A stretch of 64,000 bases of DNA from Pseudeuparius sepicola (GCA_963920635.1 OY987298.1:82345454-82409453), one strand, 5' to 3'; positions 50,432-62,171 are shown, numbered from the stretch's first letter. Notes: a model not told the origin generated them from the letters alone. Numbers and translations are program-made.

Positions 50432-52668
50432 ATGCGGTGCAGGCAATAATGAGCCGCACCCAAATGCATTCTTGGCATGACCCCACGAACATCACTGCTC
50501 AACAATGTCTTGGCACATTAAAACAAAAACTTTCTGTTTTCGCAGGGCATCTGAGGAGATACAAGGCTAGTAACAACAGGAAACGAGACAACAAACTCTT
50601 TGAACGATCAGAAAAGGGTTTCTACCGTGCTTTTAATTCTAGCGCCGATGCCACAAATGCGAGTTACCCTAGCAGAGAACAGGTCGACGGTTTCTGGAGA
50701 AATCAACTTGCCACACCAGGTCCATACAATGTCAGTGCAAGCTGGATCAGCGAAGAACGCGAGATGGGCCGGAACTATAGCCAGATGCAACACGAGCAAT
50801 TCACAACCGCTGAGGTCTCCGATGTCATCAAGAATTCCCACAACTGGAAGGTCCAGATCATCTCCAAAATTATTGGATTAAGAAGTTGTGGTGCACGCAT
50901 GAACATGAACAAATAACTACCTTAATTAATGAAGTCTTGCTCGATCCTCTGAAAATGCCATTGTTTCTTACACAGGGTGCAACCTACCTGTTACCAAAAG
51001 ACCAGCGGAATACGGATAACCCTGCCAAGTACCGCCCAATAACCTGCTTGCCTACGCTGTACAAGATAATCACATCTTGCCTTACGCAGCAAATATATGC
51101 TCACTGCGAGCGGAACAACATCATTGCAATGCAGCAGAAGGGCTGCTCGAAGGGTGCAATGGGATGCAAAGAGCAACTCATCATAGACTCTGTCATCTGC
51201 AACCAGGCTCATTCCAAGCAACGAAACCTCCACATGGCTTATGTGGACTACAAAAAAGCATTTGATTCCGTACCTCATGACTGGCTCACAGGTATCTTAA
51301 AGCTGTATAAAATAGATCATCATACAGTTTCCTTTTTAGAACACGTTATGACAACCTGGCGCACTAAGATACAACTCAGAACCGCAAACAGTAACATCGA
51401 GACCGACACAATCAACATCCGAAGAGGGATTTTCCAAGGAGATTCACTCAGTCCACTGTGGTTCTGCATGGCGATGAACCCTCTATCACATCGGTTGAAC
51501 TCTACAAAATATGGCTTCGCTATCAAAAGCAACAACGCAGAAGCGATCAAGTTGAATCACGTATTATATATGGATGATTTAAAACTGATCGCCGCAACCA
51601 AAAACCAACTAACGCAAATGCTTAAAATTGTAGAGGAGTTCTCCAGGGACATCGGAATGCTGTTTGAACTGGACAAGTGCCGCACCCTTAATATCATCCG
51701 GGGAAAGCTCGAACAAAGCGCACACGAGATGCAGGACGGCCAGGAGATTGAAGCAATGAGCATGGGAGATACATACAAGTATCTCGGGATGAAACAAGCT
51801 CAAAGGATAGACCATCGAACAATGAAGACTGATTTAACGAATGAATTCATCAAGAGAGTAAGACAAGTAGTGCGAACTGATCTTAACAGCAGGAATTTGT
51901 TTAAGGCCCTGAACACGTATGCGTGCTCTGTACTCAGCTATTTGTTCGGAATAGTGAATTGGACCAACACGGACATCAACAACCTGCAACGAAAAGTTAG
52001 GACACTACTGACAAAAGTTCATAAACATCATCCCCGTAGCGCCGTAGAAAGAACAACTCTGCCACGACAACTAGGAGGAAGAGGATTGGCAGATCTCAGC
52101 AAGCAATTGGACCAACAAATATTAAATCTGCGTAATTATTTCTACAGGCAGGCCAACAGCTCCACACTACATAGGGCTATATGCGGAGCAGACGTCTCAA
52201 CACCGCTACGTCTGACGGAACACGAGTGTCAAAATCACCACCGAACCGACAACGATAAACTACAGAGGTGGTTGGGGAAGCCGCTGCACGGGAGGCATCC
52301 TAATGAGGTTAACCAGGAACATGTCGACAAGTTAGCGTCGAGCTATTGGCTGACCTCGGGACGAATGTTCCCCGAGACGGAAGGCTTCCTACTGGCCATA
52401 CAAGATCAGGTTATACCAACTCGCAACTACCTAAAATTCATTGTAGGAGATGCATCGGTAGTGGATGACAGATGCAGATACGGGTGCCCAACTTCAGAAA
52501 CAATCCAGCACATAACAGGAGGATGTCAGATGTTGGCTAAGATGTCACCTAAGGCCCGATAACATGGCAAGGGTCTCGTCCGAGCCAGATCCTTATGGTA
52601 TCCGGGATACCCGGGATCTGAGTGAATGTTCCCCAGAGAGGGAGTGCGAATGCCTTTTGGCTAAGTCG
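50432..52668 (+). mobile_element. Dong/R4-like non-LTR retrotransposon in a TAA microsatellite
   Basis: It is bordered on the left by ATAATAATAATAATAAT (to 50431) and on the right, after GCCTTTTGGCTAAGTCGAT, by ATAATAATAAA. Insertion into TAA repeats and a C-terminal Cys-Cys-His-Cys motif are features of Dong/R4 elements. It is 5'-truncated and probably deleted for the C-terminal endonuclease. Confidence 0.8.
50437..52562 (+). pseudogene. R4/Dong-type reverse transcriptase
   Basis: The N-terminal segment (50437-50880) contains LKQKLSVFAGHLRRYKASNN and VDGFWRNQLATPGPYN. A frameshift near 50850 leads to the main frame, with LLPKDQRNTDNPAKYRPITC, MAYVDYKKAFDSVPHDWL, GIFQGDSLSPLWFCMA, the catalytic LYMDDLKLIA and a thumb region. 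It ends with a Cys-x3-Cys-x7-His-x4-Cys-like knuckle CRYGCPTSETIQHITGGC. A restriction-like endonuclease normally follows this knuckle; here a stop comes 12 residues later. Confidence 0.88.
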
Positions 52669-52684
52669 ATATAATAATAAACAT

Positions 52685-53197
52685 TCTTTATTTCCATGTT
52701 TCACATATACAGGTACATGTTTACAAAGGGAATAACGTCATACAATTGTTTAGAACTATCTACTTAGATTTATAAAAATCTTCTAACGAGTAAGGTTCAA
52801 TTTTTATTAAATGGTCATATAGGCGTTTCTTGAAATTATTCAAGTTACAGCTAGATTTAATAAGAACCGGCAATGAATTGAACAATTTTATACAACTGTA
52901 ATACACATTTTTCTCTGTAGATGACAGCCTATGTCTGGGGTATATGCAATTTATATTTCTTGTATTATGTATATCTAGGCGTCTTGATGGATCAAAGAGT
53001 TGTTTATTTTTATACAAATATAGCAAGCATTCTTGGATGAATAACTCATAAACAGTCAATATTTTGTTTTCCCTAAATTTCCCCTTACAAGACTCTTTTG
53101 CTTTTAAACCTAGCATTGCTCTTACTGCAGCTTTTTGAACTCTGAAAACCCCTATCATGTCTGGAGAGGGTCCGTAAAAGATAATTCCATACCGCAT
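52685..53197 (-). pseudogene. LINE (CR1/Jockey-like) RT C-terminal fragment
   Basis: Minus-strand residues RYGIIFYGPSPDMIGVFRVQ, QKAAVRAMLGLKAKESCKGK and YELFIQECLLYLYKN match the thumb/C-terminal part of CR1/Jockey-like reverse transcriptases. The 3' end has AATAAAGAATG next to the Dong-like tail. Severely 5'-truncated. Confidence 0.75.
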
Positions 53198-53496
53198 TCT
53201 TCAGATGCGTATATTTGACAAAACTTATCGTTTGTTTATCGGCGTTTTTATAATGCTGATTGGAAGAAGTACTGTTAGAGGTTATGTGAGCACGCTTGAA
53301 ATACTAAGCTTCAAACGTTGGTCTGAGTATAGCAGGTTGTATATATTAAGGATGTTTGTCGGCTAAGTGTACGCAGGACATGTTCGGGTAAGAGTACGCG
53401 CGTACCCTTACCCAGAAAATCTTGTTATGAATGAATAATTGATTTAAAACAGGCATTTTGTTCAAAATTATATTCTTCATTTTTTTAATAGACAAA

Positions 53497-53625
53497 ATGG
53501 GAAAATATACCAGAAAAAGCCAAAGAAAATTAATGTCTGCAGAAACACTTGAACAAGCCAAAGCAAGAATCCGAAATGTCGAAAGTAAGCACCAGGTAGC
53601 GAAAGACCTTTGTATTAACTTTGTA
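53497..53625 (+). pseudogene. Pogo/psq-like HTH fragment
   Basis: After a TTTTTTAATAG acceptor, MGKYTRKSQRKLMSAETLEQ and AKARIRNVESKHQVAKDLCI resemble the N-terminal psq helix-turn-helix of pogo/jerky transposases. The frame then loses similarity. GGGTAAGAGTACG-like repeats flank it (about 50212, 53395, 53725, 53805). Confidence 0.45.
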
Positions 53626-53676
53626 TTAATGATGCTGGGGCATTTATATGTGATGGTTGCATTTGAAGTCTGGTAA

Positions 53677-54300
53677 AACTGGCTGCGTTATTTACAGTTA
53701 CTCACTGTGTGCACTCTATTATCCGACTGGTAGGGTAAGAGTATGCAAACATATATTTTCTTTTTTAATTTATCTATATGATGAAATACACTAAGTACGT
53801 ACACTTACCCGAAATACCCCTAATTAAACAGAGGATGGTAATAAAAATATACTCCTAATACTTTTTGTTGTAATACATGTTCGTTACAATACGATCAAAG
53901 AATATCAAAGTTAAAAGAAAAACTTGAAAGTTAGGAAGTCCTAAATTAAAGTAAAATATAAACATAAAGAAAAGAACGCTGTATAAAAGCCGACATTACT
54001 TTCTAGCTATTTAAGATTTTTAAAGTTAAGGTAAAAGATAAAAATAAAGAAAAGGCATCTATATAAACCAACCATAAGATAAGAAAAATATCTTTTCTAT
54101 ACCTGTTAAATATTTGTATCTACCTTAAATTAAAAATATTTCTTCAAAACCTAATTAACACTGTTGCTTGTTCTAATCATCATTTCACTATGTCTGTTTT
54201 GATTTGTGTTTATAAATGAATGATCTAAAGTATCTCGGTACAGACCTACACTATCGCTTCACTAAATTCTAAATATGACCCTGTCTTCTTCTCTATAGAT
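53677..54300. other. Intron sequence, no gene
   Basis: A/T-rich, with a repeated AAGGTAAAATATAAACATAAAGAAAAG and AAGGTAAAAGATAAAAATAAAGAAAAG pair (about 53950 and 54027). Confidence 0.45.
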
Positions 54301-54302
54301 TG

Positions 54303-54368
54303 TCAGATAGTGACAGATTTAGGTACCCCATTTTCACATACAAGCCTCGAAGAGGGTTGAAAAGTACA
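54303..54368. repeat. Inverted copy of 60655-60720
   Basis: AGTGACAGATTTAGG...CACATACAAGCCTCGAAGAGGG...TTGAAAAGTACATCGAT equals the complement of about 60655-60720. It sits immediately beside the 3' tail of the CR1-like LINE. Confidence 0.75.
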
Positions 54369-54452
54369 TCGATAATAATAATAATAATATAATAGTTTAT
54401 TGATCACAGTTATCACAGACAGGGATATATGACAAGTCAGTGCAGTAGTAGA

Positions 54453-55060
54453 TTAATCATGTACAAAATTTGTAAAATCAAAATGCATATATTCATCTAT
54501 GGTATAAAAGGCGTTTTCTAGGAGCACCGATTTTATCAGTTTAACATATGTTTTAAACTCTTTATTCTTTATATAATTCAGTAGTTTATTATAAAGAATT
54601 GCACCACTGTAGTAAGGGTTGGATTCGAAGAGTGTTAGCCTGTGAGCAGTGTATTGTAAGTCTGAACCATGTCTGGTGTTGTAATCGTGATATTGATTTA
54701 AGTTGATGAATTCATGTAGATTACCTTTCACAAATTTAAGAAGCTCAACAATAAAAAGGGATTGGAAAGTTAACAAACGTTTACTGATAAAGGTACTTCT
54801 GCAAGACTCAAGATAACTCAAGCCAAAAAGATTTCTGAAGCAAAAAAACTCTTCTTGATTCACTTGACATGCCCCAGCACACTATACCATATCTAAGAAT
54901 TGATTCAAAATTTGAAAAGTAGAAGATTCTTGCAGAATGCTCACCTGTGATCAATCTTAGTCTCTTGAGTGCAAAACATATCGACGCACATTTACGACAC
55001 ACATAGTCAACTTGATTTTTCCAATTTAAAGAAGAATCAATATATAAACCTAATAATTTA
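54453..55060 (-). pseudogene. LINE RT C-terminal region
   Basis: Residues LKLLGLYIDSSLNWKNQVDY-type, RKCASICFALKRLRLI, FESILRYGIVCWGMSS, then (after a frameshift near 54835) FGLSYLESCRSTFISKRLL and YHDYNTRHGSDLQYTAHRL. This is the usual CR1/Jockey-type tail with an Asn-Thr-Arg box. Confidence 0.8.
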
Positions 55061-55072
55061 AAGCTAGTTAAA

Positions 55073-56185
55073 GTTGTTCGATTTTGCTTTTTATGCATTG
55101 GAAGTTCTGATGGACTATAGTTATTTTTGTTTTTTGGCTAATATTCATCACCTTTGATGTGTTGTTGTATGTTTGTTTCATTTGATCGCTTCTCAAATGG
55201 CAATTTGATCCGGGCTGCTCGAAAAAAATCAAATGATGACACGTTAATTCCTTTGTTCCATGAGTTTGGATCTAGAAGAACATCATGTAGAGATATATGG
55301 GCTCCAACTTTAAAAGAACTAAAGTGTGGATTTCGATGTTTTGGTTCAATTTTGAAACAGAGAAAATCATCTCTGTCGTACTTTGTATTTAAGTAATTAG
55401 TCAAGTCCCCTGCACTTATGTCACGTTGAAAATTAGATACATGAAACCAAGATCGTTTTACATGCTGCACTGCTGCAAACTTATCGTCTGCATCTTCCTG
55501 TGTTCCTTGGATTTGTTTTACATTGTGTCCAGGGTGTCTTCTACGGTGCACAGTCGTAAAGCCTTCTGTGTTGTCTTTAATGTTTTGAGTATGCGATGCT
55601 AGATTTATGACATCATTCATCACATTAACTTGCTTGATACGTAGTGTTTTCAAATCATCAATTCCCTGAGCATTTTCTTGGGCCTCTTTTTTCTGTGGAT
55701 TGTTTGTCTGCGTTTTTTGCTCCGTTGGTTTCTGTTTGTTTGTGTCCAACTTATTTGCGTAACTTGGAATTTTATTTGAAATGTTTTTGGTGCCAATCGC
55801 GTCTTTTATTTTTTCCATTTCTAGGTTTAGGTTGTTTAGATTTTTTGCACATAGTTTTTGAAGTAAAATTCCATTTGACTTTTTATCATGTCACAAACTG
55901 TGAGAGATTCATTTTCTAGGTGGGTTTTATTTAATCTTAACTGTTCTTGTAAAGTTTCTAGATTATTTTGGAGATACTTTATTTCTTGGGCCATTTTTTC
56001 ATTCTCTACTTTGAGCTTCTTGTTTTCCTCAATTAGTATGCTATTTTTAGACATTTTATCAAGGTCGTTTGGGTTTTCTTCTAAATGCTGCAAATTACTG
56101 ATTTTGTATGTTTCACAACAGTTTATCCTGGAGTAACAACTATGGTGATACGTTTTCTTACACTTTTCACATTTGATTATCTTTT
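55073..56185 (-). pseudogene. Duplicated LINE ORF1 inserted in RT
   Basis: Nearly identical to 58594-59710: KIIKCEKCKKTYHHSC (PHD-like zinc finger), the coiled coil EMAQEIKYLQNNLETLQEQL-type, DLKTLRIKQVNVMNDVI and RSWFHVSNFQRDIS. It lacks the first residues of ORF1 and is fused to RT sequence at 56185. Confidence 0.85.
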
Positions 56186-57420
56186 GAAGCAAAAAAACTC
56201 TTCTTGATTCACTTGACATGCCCCAGCACACTATACCATATCTAAGAATTGATTCAAAATTTGAAAAGTAGAAGATTCTTGCAGAATGCTCACCTGCGAT
56301 CAATCTTAGTCTCTTGAGTGCAAAACATATCGACGCACATTTACGACACACATAGTCAACTTGATTTTTCCAATTTGAAGAAGAATCAATATATAAACCT
56401 AATAATTAAAGCTAGTTACCTGTTGAATCGATTTAGAATTAATTTTTATTAGTGGACTTGATTGATAGTAAGCTAGGTACGGATAAAATTGTAGCATTTG
56501 GGTTTTCTCTTCATTTAGGTGTAGTAAGTTATCTTTAAAGTAACTTGAAATGAGCTGCATTTCTGAATTAATTTGTGCTGTTAAGTCATGGTGATCTTAG
56601 TTGCATGCCACTAAGGTAATGTCATCTGCAAATGCACAATGATACAGTTTTATAAAGTAGTCTAAATCATTACAATATAGGAGAAACAATAGAGGGCCAA
56701 GAACACTACCTTGTGGTACCCCTGTTTTGATTGATAAGTTATCTGATGATTCACCTGCAAACGAGACGAATTGCCTTCGATCTGTTAAATAACTCTCTAA
56801 AAGTTTATTGGAATTTTCTCTTAAACCATACTGAGCAATCTTATTTAAAAGTATTTTATGGTTTACACAATCAAACGCCTTTGACAAGTCAATAAATACT
56901 GCCATTACTTTTTCGTTCAGATCTAAGTGTGTGTAGATTAGTCGAAGAATGCTAAGCAGTGCTGTTATTGTTGATCTTTTTTGCCGAAAACCATGCTGGT
57001 GGGGAGAGAGAAGATTATTGGATTCGAGAAAATGAATAATTCTGTTTAATATAAGTTTTTCAAATATTTTGGAAAAGACTGATATTAAGGCTATTCTGCG
57101 GTAATTTGATATATTTTTAGGGTCACCTTTCTTGTATAGTGGTATTACTTTTGATACTTTCAAGGTATTTGGAAAACAATTTGTTTTGAAACAGAGATTT
57201 AGAATGAAACATATGGGCTTAGCTATAAGAGAAGAAGATTTTTTATTAGGGTTGTACTGAAATTATCAGGACCGTTTGCCTTAGTATTCTTGAGTTGTTG
57301 TATTATGTTCAGAATTTCTTTTTCATCTGCAGGTTCAAGTATTAGAGTTTCAGTTACCAGTTGAAAATCATGAGAACCAAATGTATCTTGTACTGCTACA
57401 GAGCTTAAGTTGTATCCCAA
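56186..57420 (-). pseudogene. LINE reverse transcriptase
   Basis: Contains KVSKVIPLYKKGDPKNISNY, FEKLILNRIIHFLESNN, QHGFRQKRSTITALL, VFIDLSKAFDCVNHKILLNK, GVPQGSVLGPLLFLLYCNDL and CAFADDITLVA (catalytic Ala-Asp-Asp). Stops and frameshifts lie near 56597 and 57165-57223. The far end is the duplicated RT C-terminal stretch. Confidence 0.9.
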
Positions 57421-58895
57421 TTCTTCCGGTAGATTTTAAAATGTAAGTTAAAAGCATTTGCAATACGGGCAGAATGCGTTTCATCAACGTTGTTTATAAT
57501 GAAAGTAGGATTGGATTGTCTTTTTGTGTTTTTAATGCTCGAATTAATTATGCCCCATACTGTTTTTGATTTATTTTCGGCCGAGTCAATTTTTTTTGAA
57601 TAGTAAAGTTTTTTTGCTTCTCTAATGACCTTTCTGTATAAGTATTTATATTTTTTAAAATAATTTATATCTATCAACCCCAAAACTTTTTGTTGATTTA
57701 ATTCTTTTAAAGTTTCACTAGATTTTTTTATTCCAGATGTAATCCAACCCTTATTATTGCGGTAATTTTTATAATTCTTATTAACGTATGGGAAACTTAT
57801 GTTGTGATAATAGTCTAATATACTAATAAATATATTGTAAGCACTATCTACGTCAGAACACGAAACAACATCATTCCAGGGTTCTTCCTGCAGATATTTA
57901 AGGAACCTAGTTGTATTGGAATGAGAATAAGATCTAGATCTATAGGTACCAGTATTTTTGCTTTTATTTATGAGAAAAGATATTTTTTGGGCCGAGTGAT
58001 CTGATATTCCATTAAACAAAATTTTTTTACATGTCAAAGCCCCATTAAAATTTGTAAAAATATTATCAATAGTACTTTTGTGATTAGTATTCGTGTCTAC
58101 CCAAGTAGGTTCCGTAAACACTGGATAGAAATAATTACTGGTAAGTAGATCAATTAGTCTGTTGACATTTGGATTTTCGTCTAATAAATTTATATTGAGA
58201 TCACCACAAATAATGATTTTATTGAATTTAGTTTTGTCTAGCAATAATTCAAGTAGCTCCTCTAGCTTTGCAAAGAAAATATCTATATCCACTTTTGGGA
58301 GCGTACCAGGAGCACGATATATGCATATTACGAATATTGTTTCTTGGTCTGTAGATATTTTTGTTGCCGTACACTCAAAATTTTGGTCTGTAGAGTTTAA
58401 GTTTGATTTAAATACTTCCTGCGAACGGAGATCGTTTCTGACAAGTATCATGACACCTCCGCATTTTATGTTTTCTCTGTTATAATAGCTCATTATTGTG
58501 TAGTTTTCAATGTTAATATAAGCTAAGTCACTATCAGTACACCAAGTCTCTGAAATACACATAACATCAACAGAGTTTTCTTCAAGAAGTAGTTCAAGTT
58601 GTTCGATTTTGTTTTTTATACATTGGAAGTTCTGATGGACTATAGTTATTTTTGTTTTTTGGCTAATATTCATCACCTTTGATGTGTTGTTGTATGTTTG
58701 TTTCATTTGATCGCTTCTCAAATTGCAATTTGATCCGGGCTGCTCGAAAAAAATCAAATGATGACACGTTAATTCCTTTGTTCCATGAGTTTGGATATAG
58801 AAGAACATCATGTAGAGATATATGGGCTCCAACTTTAAAAGAACTAAAGTGTGGATTTCGATGTTTTGGTTCAATTTTGAAACAGAGAAAATCAT
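57405..58895 (-). pseudogene. LINE ORF2 N-terminus, APE-type endonuclease
   Basis: Shows VHQNFQCIKNKIEQLELLL, DVMCISETWCTDSDL, CGGVMILVRNDL, KIIICGDLNINLLD, then DNIFTNFNGAL and GISDHSAQKISF, the ordered catalytic motifs (Glu-Thr-Trp, Gly-Asp-Leu-Asn, Ser-Asp-His) of LINE endonucleases. The 58663-58895 part overlaps ORF1 in another frame. Confidence 0.9.
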
Positions 58896-59774
58896 CTCTG
58901 TCGTACTTTGTATTTAAGTAATTAGTCATGTCCCCTCCACTTATGTCACGTTGAAAATTAGATACATGAAACCAAGATCGTTTTACATGCTGCACTGCTG
59001 CAAACTTATCGTCTGCATCTTCCTGTGTTCCTTGGATTTGTTTTACATTGTGTCCAGGGTGTCTTTTACGGTGCACAGTCGTAAAGCCCTCTGTGTTGTC
59101 TTTAATGTTTTGAGTATGCGATGCTAGATTTATGACATCATTCATCACATTAACTTGCTTGATACGTAGTGTTTTCAAATCATCAATTCCCTGAGCATTT
59201 TCTTGGGCCTCTTTTTTCTGTGGATTGTTTGTCTGCATTTTTTGCTCCGTTGGTTTCTGTTTGTTTGTGTCCAACTTATTTGCGTAACTTGGAACTTTAT
59301 TTGAAATGTTTTTGGTGCCATTCGCGTCTTTTATTTTTTCCATTTCTAGGTTTAGGTTGTTTAGATTTTTTGCACATAGTTTTTGAAGTAAAATTCCACT
59401 TGGCTTTTTATCATGTCACAAACTGTGAGAGATTCATTTTCTAGGTGGGTTTTATTTAATCTTAACTGTTCTTGTAAAGTTTCTAGATTATTTTGGAGAT
59501 ACTTTATTTCTTGGGCCATTTTTTCATTCTCTTCTTTGAGCTTCTTGTTTTCCTCAATTAGTATGCTATTTTTAGACATTTTATCAAGGTCGTTTGGGTT
59601 TTCTTCTAAATGCTGCAAATTACTGATTTTGTATGTTTCACAACAGTTTATCCTGGAGTAACAACTATGGTGATACGTTTTCTTACACTTTTCACATTTG
59701 ATTATCTTTTTAACTACATTAGATTTGCAATAATTGCACACTGTTGATTCAGGCATGTTGTTATTGTCAGCCAT
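58663..59774 (-). pseudogene. LINE ORF1 with PHD-like finger and coiled coil
   Basis: It starts at ATG 59774 (MADNNNMPESTVCNYCKSN), with a Cys/His-rich PHD-like finger, a coiled coil (ENEKMAQEIKYLQNNLETLQ) and, after a break near 59350, a Lys/Gln-rich linker and an RRM-like part (RSWFHVSNFQRDISGGD, FLCFKIEPKHRN). RNA-binding chaperone of the element. Confidence 0.82.
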
Positions 59775-60072
59775 TTTGTATGTATGTTGAGTAGAATGAA
59801 GGGAAATTTACGAGTGGCCCCTGGGGATAATAATATGTGGAAAATTCGATTTTTCATTTTCAAAATTGATAGAACCTGGCTTTGGAAAACCAAAGGCTTG
59901 AGTGTTGCAGGTACCTAAAGGGTTGAAATAAGGGCGTAACCTTGGAAAACAAATTGAGATTTTGACTGATTTCCACACAAGCCCATTGAAAATATGAAAA
60001 CGTTCATCGTCACTAGCCCGAAAAACATATTGGCTTGAATCACCCGCGCTGACACGAGCCAAGCGGGACCGC

Positions 60073-60448
60073 ATATACAGTATGTCCGCGGATGGACTTT
60101 ACAAGAGAATAAATGGACCAAAAATTTAAAGATTTTTTTTGTATTCTTTACTTACCCTGTATAATAAAATTGAGATTTCTCATGGTAAATCGTATTTTCT
60201 ACACCAGCATAAACTTTTATCAAGAGCAACTTTTTTTTTGTGTCTTGGGAAATAAGGTATGTTTCCTCCTAGGCAAAACGACATTTTTGTATTCTTTACT
60301 CACCCTGTATAATAAAATTGAGATTTCTCATGGTGGATCGTATTTTCCTAGACCTGCAAAATTTTTTATGAAGAGCAAGTTTTTTCGTATCTTTAAATTT
60401 GTAGTCCATTTGTCCTCTTGTACAGTCCATCCGTGGACATACTGTATA
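60073..60448. repeat. Mariner-type MITE with TACAGTATGTCCGCGGATGGAC ends
   Basis: The end arms of about 50 bp mirror each other and are flanked by TA. Inside, a 45-bp unit (TATTCTTTACTYACCCTGTATAATAAAATTGAGATTTC) occurs twice directly. No ORF. Confidence 0.85.
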
Positions 60449-60654
60449 TTGATGCATTTTGATATTGACAATTGTGTAAAAGATTTTGCTATGAAAAAAC
60501 CCGACAAGTAGGTACATTTTTAATTAACAAAAAAATTTAAAGCTGCTTTATTTGACTTTTAATAATTTTCTTGACTAATAATTAAAATATAGAGGGCGGC
60601 GAATTTCCGGTCGGCCCCGGGCGGCGAAAGCCCACGCTGCGCCACTGGCATTGA

Positions 60655-60826
60655 TGTACTTTTCAACCCCTCTTCGAGGCTTGTATGTGAAACCACCTAA
60701 ATCTGTCGCTATTTGATGGTCTAATATGGCGACCACCAGCTGACGATCATCAAAGGTGCCGCCGCCAAGTTTATATTCTCCTTCCTGACTACTCTCTGAT
60801 ACTACAGACATACCAAATTTGGATTG
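60655..60826 (-). other. Exon-like segment of unknown gene
   Basis: After an acceptor AAAAATTTCAG on the minus strand, an open frame reads FQANGDYIQSKFGMSV, EGEYKLGGGTFDDRQLVV, AILDHQIATDLGGFTYKPRR and stops being coding-like at the CAGTGGCGCAGCG repeat end (about 60647). I do not recognise it. Part of it is duplicated in inverse orientation at 54303-54368. Confidence 0.4.
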
Positions 60827-60829
60827 AAT

Positions 60830-61424
60830 ATAATCTCCATTAGCTTGGAAAGTATCTGAAATTTTTGAAATACTAGCACTCTGTTGTACCTTTGAAATTA
60901 GTTTTCCTTGAAGTTAGTTGAAAGTGAAATAATACTTATTTGTGTAGGCAGAAAGTGCAATTTTGTATATCTAATGTGGAATTTAGGTGCAGAGGCCTGT
61001 AAACTGCGCAACTTATATCAGGTTATGTTGTGGTCGAACACGAGGTTTAAAAATTAAATATATTTTATTGGTCGGGTTTTGCATGGCCTCGTTTGACTGG
61101 TAAAAAAATCTTGCAGCAATGGATCACTTCACTGCCTATTTCAAAAATATATATTCTGCGATGCTATAGAAGGCTATATAATTTTCCTCTATAAGGATAG
61201 AGGAAAATTATTTCTGTATCAGTTCTTATTTATTAAAGTGTATAGAAGTGACGATTTTATTTATAGCAGCTTTTTAATAGTTTCTAAATTATTTAAATCC
61301 TGACACTGAAAACGCCTGCTATTTGAAATGCCATACCCATACAACTAATTCTGCCCATGTTAATTTGTAGTCCTTTGATAAAATATATAGCTTCTTAATG
61401 AGCTAATAACGGTTTTTTTTTTAG
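60830..61424. other. Last part of the DAD1 intron
   Basis: A/T-rich with a small TCTATAAGGATAGAGGAAAATTAT hairpin near 61190. No gene. The poly-T acceptor tract lies at 61412-61424. Confidence 0.4.
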
Positions 61425-61555
61425 TGTGCCTGAGACTCCAAGTGAACCCAGAGAACAAAACTCAGTTCCAAGGTATCAGCCCCGAAAGAGGATTTGCCGA
61501 TTTCATTTTTGCGCATATTGTTCTTCATCTTGTTGTTATGAATTTTATTGGATAA
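61425..61555 (+). CDS. DAD1: DAD1, exon 2
   Basis: It completes the protein started at 27444. The exon contributes [34 protein letters not shown] and HLVVMNFIG, then TAA at 61553-61555. This C-terminus is among the most conserved parts of DAD1 in animals. The 131-base exon fits the phase-1 donor of exon 1 exactly, giving 113 codons in total including the stop. Confidence 0.95.
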
Positions 61556-61669
61556 TTACTTTGTATTAGTATTTAGTGTTTAAATATTCTTATTACAATT
61601 ATTGTGAGGGGCACAACTACAATTATTGGTACCGCATAAAAATGAATGATGTAATAAGTAAATATTTTC

Positions 61670-61675
61670 ATTAAA
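61670..61675 (+). terminator. Probable DAD1 polyadenylation signal
   Basis: ATTAAA, about 115 bases after the stop codon, followed by a TTTGTTTTTATTTGTTTT tract. Confidence 0.45.
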
Positions 61676-62093
61676 ATTTGTTTTTATTTGTTTTATACAA
61701 TGTCTCATACCTACCTTCTAAACCAGATCTTTGAAATCAAAAGAATGAGAAGATCTCAAACTTACAGTATCGCCTTTTGTGGGTTGTGTTTTAGGGTTGA
61801 TGCAGCACCGTCGCAATGATAAAGGCCTGCCATCTGGCGACACGAAACGTCACTACATCATCACAGGGAGGTAGTTTTTTGTATTTGTTTACATTTACTT
61901 GTCTGGCGATTTTCCTGTTTTAAAGAACGTTTGTTGTGTTTATTGTGTGTTGGACTCTGTTTTTTAGTAATATAGGACGTGGAGTTTTATTAATAAGGTG
62001 GTAAAACAGCAGTGATTCAGAATAAAGCGATTAAAATTCAATTTTAGTTTATAGATTTTAGGTTGGTTCTATAGTTTCAGACTTATTCAAATC
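61676..62093. other. Intergenic sequence downstream of DAD1
   Basis: No ORF. TCATCACAGGGAGG and a GTTTGTTGTGTTTATTGTGTG stretch could be a 5' leader of the next transcript. Confidence 0.35.
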
Positions 62094-62171
62094 ATGCCGT
62101 GGACATGTTCCGTTCCCAACTGCAAGGGAAACGGGGAACCAACTTGGCAGAAAACTTATCACTTGCACTAG
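62094..62171 (+). CDS. Possible THAP-like zinc-finger start, very short
   Basis: From ATG 62094 the frame reads MPWTCSVPNCKGNGEPTW, a Cys-x4-Cys pair at the very N-terminus like THAP domains, then stops after 25 codons. It may be a first exon or a decayed transposase start. Weak evidence. Confidence 0.25.
   Translation: MPWTCSVPNCKGNGEPTWQKTYHLH

Larger units (their letters stand above)
54370..59800 (-). mobile_element. CR1/Jockey-like LINE, internally rearranged
   Basis: On the minus strand the order is ORF1 (59774-58663), apurinic-like endonuclease and RT (58895-56410), then a second copy of ORF1 (56185-55073) embedded in the RT C-terminal region, then the remaining RT end (55060-54453) and a (TTA)n-type tail at about 54373-54395. 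About 225 bp (54835-55060 and 56186-56405) are duplicated around the inserted ORF1. Confidence 0.85.
27652..61424 (+). other. 33.8-kb intron of DAD1
   Basis: The donor GTAAGA is at 27652 and the acceptor is a poly-T tract ending TTTTTTTTTTAG at 61424. It joins GCT-G to TG-TGC, giving Ala-Val-Cys as in all animal DAD1 proteins. The intron consists almost wholly of transposons and their relics, listed separately. Confidence 0.9.
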
